Below, in pieces: positions 38,287 to 48,858 of a DNA stretch of 64,000 nt. The stretch comes from Rhyzopertha dominica. Its lineage: Eukaryota; Arthropoda; Insecta; Coleoptera; Bostrichidae. The notes under the pieces were generated by a model. It had not been told where the DNA came from, did no database searches, and saw only the letters and a program-made list of their open reading frames with translations. The translations under genes and the position numbers were made by a program. The stretch lies in the NCBI GenBank assembly GCA_025024175.1, contig QCXZ01000075.1, forward strand, positions 372,001 through 436,000, given 5' to 3'. Each line of letters starts with the position of its first letter. Position 1 is the first letter of the stretch.

Positions 38287-38529
38287 ATTGACGTTGACGG
38301 TTATACCTTCGCCCCTCTCTCTCACTCCCATTGCATTATTGTATTTCTCTGGCTATTTATAAAACTGACATACAGTGAGTACCTTGTTACCTAGGGAGCT
38401 GTAACAGTGTGCATGATGGAAATTAGGAACCTTTTACGTAGTTGTTGGCGGATTTAAGAAAATGTTTGAAACAGGGTAATTTTACTACCGCAGTTTGTTA
38501 CGAATTAAATTAATTTGAAAGCAAAATAG

Positions 38530-38724
38530 ATACGCAGCATCAGCATTCATGATGTAAGCAATAAAAGTCGTAGGTTAAAACTATCAAATTTAAATGTGCG
38601 GGACGACCCTATTGTTTTTAAATGGTGTTGGTTTATGTTGGAAAGTGATGTAAATTTTTCATCTGAACAAAAACTGGTTTTTCTTTTTGCTTTTGAAAAA
38701 GCAAAGCCTGAAAATTATAAATAG
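38530..38724 (+). CDS. Unassigned 64-codon open frame, possible exon or fragment
   Basis: An open frame without a start codon ends at TAG 38722-38724. It encodes a protein-like sequence with the segments N-V-R-D-D-P-I-V-F-K-W-C-W and S-E-Q-K-L-V-F-L-F-A-F-E-K-A-K. Family not recognised. It lies 250 bp after the THAP-like scrap on the same strand, so the two may be parts of one decayed gene or transposon. Confidence 0.25.
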   Translation: MRSISIHDVSNKSRRLKLSNLNVRDDPIVFKWCWFMLESDVNFSSEQKLVFLFAFEKAKPENYK

Positions 38725-39257
38725 GAATACATTCGAACTGACAAAATAATCAATTTTTAGCTTAAATGATAATATTCGTGTGATTAAATTAACTTGAAAA
38801 CAATTGATATTTTAATTATCCTGACAAGGCGTCCCACTGCAAGATTCAACCATATGTAATTACTGGTTGTAAAATTTGTATAATCGGGAAGTGTGAAGGC
38901 TCTTCTTCATGTTGGTTACCACCAATCTGATTATACTGTCACGAAGTCCCTAATGTAAATGAATAAAAAAATAATAAAAGAGATTCTCGCTGGGCCGAAA
39001 CAACATCATTTGAATAACACTTATAACAATTATTATATTATTATTATATTATTAACAATTATAAAGTTTATGTTACTTGACCTTTGTAATTTTATCTAAC
39101 ATGACTCAAGTCTTTCTACCCCCTTGTTGTTTATTATAATGAAACTAGCACTATTGCCACCTTTTGTGTAAAACAAACTGATTATAAATCCTTTCTTTGT
39201 TTGGCAAGACAACTTTGGTATGCAAGTAGCTAACAACTGTAAGAAGCTTGCACACAT

Positions 39258-39408
39258 TGGGCCAGTTTCTCTTCTCTATTTTAAGCTAAAATCAACTGTT
39301 GTAATTAAAATCTATAGCAATTACATACCCAAATTTAAGCTGTTGTCATGATTGCTAGGTTGATTTTAGCTAACTTCAATTTTAACAAAGAGAAGAGAAA
39401 TAGACCCA
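39258..39408. mobile_element. Small MITE with inverted ends
   Basis: About 151 bp. The left end, TGGGCCAGTTTCTCTTCTCT, matches the complement of the right end, TGGGTCTATTTCTCTTCTCT, and AGCTAAAATCAAC recurs inverted inside. No coding capacity. It abuts the decayed ABCD exon copy starting at 39411. Confidence 0.75.
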
Positions 39409-39410
39409 TA

Positions 39411-39510
39411 TTCTTTAGTTTGCCGGTATGGGCAGTAGGCAGTTTTTTGTAGCTCAAAATAGAGAAGTTGTTAATGAACGCCAAGAGTGTAAAAGGCAAA
39501 ACGAGACAAG
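39411..39510 (+). pseudogene. Decayed duplicate of the ABCD last exon
   Basis: This stretch aligns with 36620-36735 of the ABCD terminal exon. Shared blocks include AGTTTG-CGGTA-GGG-AG--GGCAGTT and GTTATTGATGAACGCC (here GTTGTTAATGAACGCC), then AAGAGTGTAAAAGGCAAAACG against GAGAGTGAGAAAGACAAAAAACG. A gap of roughly 20 bp and several substitutions break the frame. Same orientation, about 2.8 kb downstream of its source: a tandem duplication or gene-conversion relic. Confidence 0.7.
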
Positions 39511-39868
39511 TTAAATCTTGTATTTTTAATGGTATATACAGGTATTGTTTATAAAATTAGTATTTTTTCGCTAAGATTTATTATTACAAAAGTATGTATT
39601 TTGTGGATGAATACAAATAATGAACAAAAAACAAAATTTATGATGTACATATAAAACTAAACTACCTTGATTCCTATTTTCTATCTTTAACTTTTCTATT
39701 ATATTTTTATATTTACACATCTATACAGCTACTAACTAAATGATCTATATTTAAGTACTTATTGCAACATTGTTTATAAATTACAAGCTAATATAGAAAG
39801 AATTTAAAAGTTGATAATTGTTGAAATAAATTAACAAGTTAGTTTAACCTTATTTGTGATTTAAACTA

Positions 39869-42800
39869 TTAAAACAAGTTGTCTTCTTTTGCTTGAAATG
39901 TATTAGCTCCATTTGATATCAAATCAACTACTTCAGCTAAACCATTTTCATTGGCTAGCATGAGTGGTGTAGAACCTTTCTTATCAACAGCGTTAACGTT
40001 GACTCCATTTTCGATCAAGATCCTTGCAACATTGACATTTGTCTGCAGTTCTTCTTTACCTAATTTTTGACTTACAGCACAGTGTAGTGCTGTCCGGTCA
40101 TCTTTATTTGTAGCGTTTATGTTGGCTCCCTTTGATATCAAATATTCAACTACTTCGGGTAAACCATTTTTACTGGCTAATATGAATGGTGTAGAACCTT
40201 TCTTATCAACAGCGTCAACTTTAGCTCCATTTTCGATCAAGATCCTTGCAACATTGACATTTGTCTGTGGTTCTTCTTTATCTAATTTTTGACTTACAGC
40301 ACAGTGTAGTGCTGTCCGGCCATCTTTATTTGTAGCGTTTATGTTGGCTCCCTTTGATATCAAATATTTAACTAATTTTGGTAAACCATTTTTACTGGCT
40401 AACATGAGTGGTGTAGAACCTTTCTTATCAACAGCGTCAATGTTAGCTCCATTTTCGATCAAGATCCTTGCATCATTGACAATTATCTGTGGTTTTTCTT
40501 TAACAAATGTTTGACTTACAGCACAATGTAGTGCTGTCCGGCCACCTTTATTTGTAGCGTTTATGTTGGCTCCCTTTGATATCAAATGTTTAACTAGTTC
40601 GGGTAAACCATTTCTACTGGCTAACATGAGTGGTGTAGAAGCTTTCTTATTAACCGCGTTAATGTTAGCTCCATTTGCAGTCAAGATACTTGCAATATTG
40701 GGAATTGTCTGTGCTTCTTTTTTGCCAAATGTTTGATGTGCAGCATAATGTAGTGCTGTCTCGTCATATTCATCTGTAACGTTTACTTCAGCTCCATTTG
40801 ATATCAAATGTTTAACTACTTTATGCAAACCATTTTCACAGGCTAACATGAGTGGTGTAACACCTCGATTATTAGCAGCGTTAACGTTGGCTCCGCCCAA
40901 GACTTTTGAATCGGCACCTGTTATCAAATATGTAATCATGTCAAGCAGCCTATGTTGTTTTGCATAATTAAGTATAGTAATGGTCTCTTGATTAAAGTCG
41001 TTAATGTCTGCATCATTTTCAGTTAAAATATTTACAACATTGTAGATTTCTTTTGCTGTTGGTGCACCACTGATATATTGTACTATAACTGCATGTAGTG
41101 CTGTCCTGCCATCTATGTCTTGACCATTTACATTAACTCCTTTTGATATCAAATGTTCAGCTACTGTTTTTAAACAATGTTTACTGGCTGACTGAAGCAG
41201 TTGAGTATTGACGGTACTGGAATCAGTATAGTTAGAACCACTTGCATTTATGATTTCAGAAAAAACTTTTTTTTCCTTTTCAGTGAGTTCATAGTTGCCT
41301 AAAGCATGATCTAAAGCTGTTTTGCCATTTTTGTCTCTCACATTTACTTTGGCGCCATTGCGTATCAAATACTGAACTACATCTACTAAAAGATTCTTAC
41401 AAGCGTACATCAGCAGGGTTCTTTTGTCTTCGTCTCTTTTATTTATGTCAACTCCCCAGCCGATTAGCAAATCCAACAACTTAAAAAAATGTTTTTTTTG
41501 TTTATAAGATTGTTCTTGACAGTAATCAACTATGCACTTGAGGAGGACTTCATTTCCTCGAACTTCAAAATCTTTTAGTTTAAAACATACAAGGATTATC
41601 TCTGTACATTTGTAGTGGTCAACAGCATAATGTAAAAATGATTTGTTTTGATGGTCAAGTATTTGAAAATTAGCACCTTGTTCCAGTAAGAGTTGTATGA
41701 TTTGAATGTAACCTTTTTGTGCAGCCAAATGTAATGCAGTCTTTCCGTTATGATCTGAGTAATCCAAATATTTCATTCGTGACACCAGCTGTTGAACTGT
41801 TTTGTAGTACCCATGGAAAACAGCTATCAGTAGAGACTGGTTTTTAAAGAAGTCACTTTTTGAGAGTAAGTTATCAATTTGCAGCAAATTATCAACGTTT
41901 TTTAAAAAGTTTGGGGTCAAATATGTTTGCATATTTTTAAAAGATTGTTTGTTGCAAATTTCAAGTTTGTAGTGCAAAAGTAGATAGTTTTGTATTTTAT
42001 AATTGTTCGTGTTAAGTATTGTTGCTTCTACGACCTCATTTTGACTTTTTAAAGAAAGTTTATTTAAAATTGTGTGAACCAAAGTGAAATGTTTTTGTTC
42101 TATTGCTATAGCTAATGGTGTTTTGTTATGTTTGTTTGGAAGTGATAACATTTTAACAGCACAGTCACCTAAAACAGGGATTAGATAGTCTATTAAAGAA
42201 GCATGATTTTCTTCAACTAATACTTTGAAACATGAATTGCCATTGCTGTCAAATAGTTTACGTTTCTCTTGTTTCCACATTTTAGAAATGTGTTCAGCAA
42301 ATGTTTCATCATCTACTTCAATTTTGCTGATTTGAAAATGATGATTCAGAAACATTCGGATGATCTTGTAATCATCTTTTAATAATACCATGCTTAATAA
42401 GAGGCCAATGGTATAATCGCGTGAACACTTGTTATCTATCAATTCAAACAACTTTTCTGCACAGAAATATTCTTGAAATGTCCTATGAATGAACTCTTTG
42501 TTTTTTGAAAAATTGCCAGTTTGATGGATAAGTCCTAGTCGATAGCATTCATTTAAATGTTTAAACTCCTTCTCTTTTTTTGTTAATAACATTTCAGATT
42601 TGTCTTCAAAGTGTTTGTGCAAGGCTAGATTCTTAAGTTCATTAAGTAGTACATCCTCAAGTGCATTTCTTTGCGATTCACTCATGAAACTGCAGGCTTT
42701 ATGTTTTAAGTAAACCTGTAACTTTAAATTAATAAATGCTTCATACAAACTAACAACATTCTTAACTTCAAATACATTTTTGTCTATTTGACCCTCAACA

Positions 42801-45800
42801 TACTTTGGCCTTGCTACTTCTAATAACATTCTCATCTGCAGAGGTATTCCCATGAATTGGCCAATACTTTTATCAAGAAATTCTCTAGCAATACTGTATA
42901 GTTTGTCTGTGTAACTGTTTAAATCACTTTCAATTTTCTCGTAAAAATTTAATTGTAGCTTTAGAACTGTTCTCCAATGTTTCTGCAAGTAATCCTTCTG
43001 CTCCGTTTCAGATACTTTTTGGAAAGTTGTATGGAATACAAACAATCCATCTTGTAGCTTACTTAAATAACGTTTCCGTGTAGTTACCCATACTATTGCT
43101 GATGTTTCATGTGATAAAAACTGAAGAAGATTCAGTAGCTTGGAGTGTAGCTCTTCTGGTATTTCATCAAAACCATCAAACAGTAGTGTTAAAACCAAAG
43201 ATTTGCTGCTTTTCTTGAGATTTTCCTTTAACGCCTTCTTTACTAAGTTTGTGACTAATTTGTTTTTCTCGTCAAGATGTGTATATTTCAGTAAGAACTG
43301 AACAACTACTTCGAAATTCAGATCGGTACCAAATTCTCGTATATCGTTAATGCAACTTTTTAAATCGAAATGAATCGTTGCTGGATTATTAAGTTTATGT
43401 AGTAGTTTTGTACTAGTAGTAGTTTTTCCCATTCCGGGTTCATCTGCAATAATGACTGTTTTTCTTGCTTGTTGAATGAAATCATCTTCAGTTATGAAAC
43501 AATGATTAATGTAAGATTCGATGTTGATGAAGGATTGAACTGAACGTTCAAATTCGATTTGTTGTGAACTTGTGAATGTTAGGATGTGATGTGGAGAATC
43601 GCTTCTTTTAGATATCTCTGTAGCCTCTTCCATCGATGACACAAAACACACATTTTTAACTTGATTTAGTTCTTGTTTTATTTCTTCTGCATGATTGTTG
43701 TTTTCCTCGATAATGATGATGCATGGCTCTTTTAGTCGACTTTTTTACAAATCTTTGTTAATGAACCATCTACTTTTTAGCTTTCTCGGAATGCATAGGT
43801 TGCAGTTGTATATGCATCTACAGATATAAGCTTTATCTGGAACATTATTTTTTGCTACTATTTCGATCCAGATCAATGGATTTTCGAAATTTTGTTCACA
43901 AAATTTTTTGAAGTCTCTTAGCTGTTCACTGCCCTCTTTGTTGGAATTGTTAACTGTTGTGATTCGATTGTTTACTGCTTCTTGAAATTCTTGAATGCCC
44001 TTTTCATCTTCAGTTGAACAGGTTATAAAGAATTTTGTATCTTCTTCAGTTTGTAGGAATTTTATAACATTATGTAAATAAACCTCCTCGTTTATGTCTT
44101 GATAGAAAACATCCATAGCACTGATGTGAGATCTATTCTGACTTAGTGTTTCTTTCAGAAGCTCATGCTGCGAGTTTTTTTTTAACTCTAGCAATTCAGA
44201 GGGAATTTCTTTCCACGTTGGTATTTCTGAAAATTTTTCCCTACTTAGGTCTATAAGGATACACTTTTGCATTTTGTTTTTCTGAATGTAGCTGATAATG
44301 TCACGTACAAATGTCGATGATTTAATTTCGATAACAACAAGACCAGACATATTAATTATAGTAGATAAGTCCATAAGTTTAATTAATTTATTAAAGTTTT
44401 CCCAAGATAGGTACAGTGCTGTACGATGCTTGTCAGACGAGTTGTGTAAACTATTAAATTTTAAGATACTATGAATAGCAGACATTATCGAGTCTTTGCT
44501 GTCAGTAACAATTTGTAAGAGATGGTCATCCTTGTTGTTTAAAAAGTCCCTCAAGCCAAAATTATCAATAAATTGTAGTTTGGGGTAGCTGAATTTGAAG
44601 TTGTGTTCATTGATGTGTTGAAGAAAATCATGTCTTAGCGTTAGCATTCCTTGTTTTGTCACTCTAACAATTTTTTCTAACTCATGTTTTGCGTCAGACT
44701 GTAGTCGGTAGTGGCCATCTAAAGCAATTTTAGGTAACCCGTCAAGTATTTCCGATTTGTTTTGTGATTCAGCATTTTCTCGACTTGTTTGTAAAGATTC
44801 CATGCTGATCAAGAAATACAGCTCATCTACAGAAAATCGACTTAAAGGACATTTTGTACTGTCATAGGAACGTTTTGTGTGTGGCTTGTTGCCGAGAAAC
44901 TCATGCACTTCTTGAATTAGCTCAGAATCATCGGAACACTGTTTGAAGACATTTAGTATCTGATTTATGCTGTGTGCCCGCAATGGATCTAATTTATTAC
45001 ATTTCTGAAACAGATGCTCTTTGAATACAAGTATGGTGCCCAAATGAGTGTTGGTTGTATTAACCCAATTGGTTAGAGTAAGATAAACGGTGATGTCGAG
45101 TCTTCTTTTGTAAGCTTTGCATTCTTCTACCGCTGGAGCTAAGTGTGTTTTCATCTTAGCTAACATCTCTTTACAACCAGGTGCTTCAAAGACAACAGTG
45201 TGGGCGTGATAGTCTTCTACAATTTTGGAGTCCAAAAAAAAATATTTCTTGCCGGTTTTCGTTAGTTGTGGCCGCAGATATTTTAAGGAAAATGTTGTGA
45301 TTTGTGCAAGCTATCCTCCAAGTGAATGGCCAGTAAAATTAATGTGAATGTGGTGTTTGCTTTTGAGTTCTTGTCTAATTTTTTCAGCAAATGTCATAGC
45401 AGATCGTATTTGAGGAACATATTTATTATATTTTACGCCTTTAATATCGGTGTTAAAAAGCACAGAGTAACATTTGTTCATAGAACTCAAAACAGTGCCT
45501 CTGTGGGAGATGACAACTTGACGTGACTTGGGCTTCCAAAATGCAGCGCCAAAATAACCATTGCCGATTTTATCATTTCTAGCAGCTGTTAGAAATTTCC
45601 ATCCATCTGGTAGGTTCTCTAAGTAATCAGGCTCTGACGGGTCCAAATAAGCTGCATTTGCCAATTTCGCCATTTCTTCTGTTTCAGGAAAAGGTGACTG
45701 AGCAAGAAACTCGTCTTTGTCTGTTACATCTGAACTTATTTGTGCTGCAAAACCGTTATTGCTGAACTTTAATTTTTCATCCTCTTTAATATGAAGTGGT

Positions 45801-45874
45801 TGGTTTTCAGTTGAAGTTCCCGAGTTTGAAGGTATATTGTTCACTGCCATGATCTGAGTTTCTACAATGAGCAT
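39869..45874 (-). pseudogene. Lipase_3 - NACHT - ankyrin protein, single frame with two in-frame stops
   Basis: One intronless minus-strand frame of 2002 codons, broken only by TAG at 45313-45311 and TAA at 43747-43745; all domains stay in phase. Start is ATG 45874, or ATG 45850 if the acceptor-like TTGTAG at about 45860 is real. Part 1 is a class 3 lipase-like hydrolase: VVISHRGT, then GHSLGG with the nucleophile-elbow serine, the first stop at the next codon, and HTVVFEAPGC further on. Part 2 is about 400 residues of unknown fold. Part 3 is a NACHT NTPase: Walker A ADEPGMGKTTT (about residue 811-820) and LLFDGFDEI (about 898-906). Part 4, from about residue 1260, is 15 or more ankyrin repeats. 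The plan (effector-like enzyme, STAND NTPase, repeats) resembles NLR immune proteins; function is inference. It may be a young pseudogene, a readthrough gene, or intact with two sequence errors. Confidence 0.8.
39905..40870 (-). repeat. 222-bp tandem repeats encoding paired ankyrin units
   Basis: Four to five consecutive units of 222 bp (74 codons) make up the C-terminal coding part. The marker TTATCAACAG falls at 39981 and 40203, with TTATCAACAG/TTATTAACCG variants at 40425 and 40647. Each unit encodes two ankyrin repeats joined by a charged linker (ILIENGAN...GSTPLMLASKNGLP...). High nucleotide identity between units indicates recent unit duplication or ongoing conversion. Confidence 0.85.
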
Positions 45875-46504
45875 GAAATAAAAATATCTGTGTAAAACTT
45901 AGCAAACCAATGACAATATAATGTGAGTTGTATAGCACTGTATTGCATCATACCAATTTCTCTTGCTAGTTTGATTGTCTACGCCTGATGAACTCAGTCG
46001 TTTTTTGTTCCAAAACTATCAATTAGTAGGGTTATCTGCAATTAATAATATATATATTTTAATTTTGAGTACCGTATGACTATTTTTTAAGGATTCTTTT
46101 CCTGTTGTTTACAATATTGACTGCATTTCTATTATTATGTATTACGTTTGCGTGAAGCATCTCGTGTAAAGAAAATAATTGTTTGTTTTCAGATTTTTAA
46201 TAGATTAATGTAGTTTCAGTTATTTACAATTAAAAACTGTAAGACAACCTTACATACATATGAGCAAAAAACAGAACTAATAAGTTTACAATTACTATTT
46301 AAATATTTAAAATAACCTCACCTTAGAGATTTGCCGTATTCTAGTATTTTACACAATTCTTGAAGAAACTCCAGTAACTTTTTGTGTATGAATTTAACTG
46401 TGGCTAATTAACGATTTAACTTAACCAAACTGCAAATGATAATGCCAAATTGTCTATGCTTAGACACTGAAAAAATTTTGATAATTTTGGAATTCATAAA
46501 AAAA

Positions 46505-46560
46505 CATGGGTGTAACTAGGGGGGGTCTCGGGGGGTTAAACCCCCCCAAAGTTTCTTGAC
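46505..46560. repeat. G-run / C-run hairpin
   Basis: GGGGGGGTCTCGGGGGGTTAAACCCCCCC: two G runs followed by a C run that can pair with either across a TTAAA loop. This is striking in AT-rich DNA and resembles a conserved end of an unidentified dispersed repeat. Confidence 0.6.
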
Positions 46561-46835
46561 AGCCCCTCCTAAAAACATTTCTCAAAATTTAGATATAACA
46601 ATTTATTTATGTTTATTGACTTTAAATTTTTCTGAAATACGGTAATACTGCCATCGTCAACTTCAATATTTCATGTTTTATTACATATTGTAAATAATTA
46701 TTAAAATATTATGCTAGCTATGCCTGTGATAAAAAATTATAATTATAAAAGTTCAAAATTGTATATAAACTATACACCCCCTTTATAGTTTTTCTTTATT
46801 ACATTGCATAGCTATAACCCGAAAGATAAATGCCA

Positions 46836-47254
46836 CAAGTTTCTATACCATTTTCGTCAAAACTCAAAAGTAAGAAAGATGCAGGGTGTCAAAATTATTT
46901 TTTAATAACTTTTTTGTATGTATATTGATTAACTTCAAATTTGGCACACATATTTGCCATACAATTGTGCATTTCTGGCCCAAATTTAAAACAAATTTAT
47001 TCAGTGCCAAAGGGCGTAAACTGCCCTTGGCTTTCAAATTTTTTCAAGTGCAGTCTGAGCCCTTAGGCATCGAAAGATTTGCTTTAAATTTGGACAAGAA
47101 ACTCACAATTGTATAGCAAATATGTGTGCCAAATTTGAAGTTAATCGATATACATACAAAAAAGTTATTTAAAAGTATAATCTAAAAAAAATAATTTTGA
47201 CATCCTGTATATTTGTTACTTTTAAGTTTTGACAAAAATGGTATAAGAACTTTC
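46836..47254. repeat. Long palindromic repeat element
   Basis: Left arm ATACCATTTTCGTCAAAACT...GGGTGTCAAAATTATTTTTT matches the complement of the right arm (...AATAATTTTGACATCCTGTA...AGTTTTGACAAAAATGGTAT). The inverted pair AACTTCAAATTTGGCACACA and its complement lies further in. The arms are about 170-190 bp. There is no coding capacity. A fragment of the same family lies at about 58812-58870. Confidence 0.85.
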
Positions 47255-48631
47255 CTTTCATTTAAAATCCCTTAGTATATTATTATTTTGAGTATGAGTA
47301 TTTTCATGTCACAATTAGTATTATTAAATATTGAACTGACTTACCAGTTTCGTTGGTTTACGCATGTTGCATTGGTTTTTTGTTATGTAGTAAATTACTT
47401 CGACAATCGCACAAATTTGGATGACACCTGTAATCTGAATTCTCATATATAAAGGCTTCTAATCATAATCTTACCGAAACTTTTAATACCCTGTCGGTTT
47501 GAAGTATTTACGATTTGACTGATCTAAGTAAATTGCATTAAGTACAATTAAGCAGTTTAAGAAGATTAAATATACCAAAGTAAGATAAGATTTAGATTAA
47601 GATCTCACACCAATGCCTATACTGTAACATGATCTCTTTACAAAATAGCGACAAGTCTTTCAGAACGGATTAAAAGATTTGCCGTTTGATTACTGGGGCT
47701 AAACATGATTTATTATACCGTTAGGTGTTTCTCATGTGCATTTTCCTGTCAACGTAGGAATCGCTATAGTCTGGGGCCAATTCCAGTTTTATTTTGTCAG
47801 TCATTAAACCAAATACCCTTACAACAAGGAACAAATAAAGTTATTCAGAAGTGGATTTTTTTAATGGGCCAGAAGTAGGAGTTTTTTTTTAAATGGACGA
47901 TTTGATAAAATCTGAATTGAATTGCATTAAAAATGTACTCTAAATCTATGGCTGTTTGTGAATCCCCTGTATAATGCAAGGATATAAGGAATTGATTACC
48001 TGTAGATCATGTAGAATCAGAACTAAAAGTAAAAATTTAATTACGCACACATTACTTAACTGAATTTAAGTAAAAGGTTTTTACAAGCTGCCAAATCATA
48101 GAAGAAATATTGACTTCGAAAATAAATAAGTACAAATAAAACAGGTTAGGGAGATAACTATTATACAAAGAATTAATAGACATTGTTTTTGTAGGAAGCA
48201 AGAAGGTAGTTTATAGATTTTATTAAACTTTAAGACGTGCAGTAGTGTCCCATGTTGTTTTCAAAAATCCCTTGCCCCTACAAATACATTTGTGGTGTTA
48301 ACAACTAGCAATTTAGTTTCTCTTTCAAAAAAATTCTAGTACACATGTCAGATTTTGGTGAGAAAAAGTTGTAACAGTGAAAGCAATAAGTTAGTGTTAG
48401 GTAATAACCAAAATTCGTCAAAGTGTAGGCTAATGGAAGGTAGACCTCGCAATTAGAGATTATTTTAACAAAAAAATATCAAGTATATTTGTTTGAGAAA
48501 TGCCTTAGGGTTTAAGCTACATCTTTTATCTTTCAGATAAGCATTCATTTGTCTGTAAATATTAAGTAGTTTTTAGGTGGTGTTGTTTTGTAAAAATAGT
48601 TTTCTCTCTTTCTATCGTTACCTCGAATATA

Positions 48632-48635
<4 letters not shown>
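47255..48635. other. Intergenic AT-rich DNA upstream of PIS
   Basis: No gene recognised. The right end leads into a CT microsatellite and the phosphatidylinositol synthase promoter region. Confidence 0.4.

Positions 48636-48664
<29 letters not shown>
48636..48664. repeat. CT dinucleotide microsatellite
   Basis: An uninterrupted run of about 14 CT units, some 195 bp before the phosphatidylinositol synthase ATG. CT/GA tracts near insect promoters can bind GAGA-type factors, so a regulatory role is possible but not shown. Confidence 0.8.
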
Positions 48665-48668
<4 letters not shown>

Positions 48669-48858
48669 AGGATCCCAGTACTGTCATCTAGTATTGTGTG
48701 TGAATCTGTGGTAGTCTAGATATCTGTCAAATGTCGACTCAACTGTCAACCACAATCATTCAGTGTCAATACAATTGGATAACCTTTAATAATCCTATTT
48801 ACTATTTATTAAGCGTTTTTTCAAGTGAATTTGTGTGCAAATTAAGAAAATAGGAATC

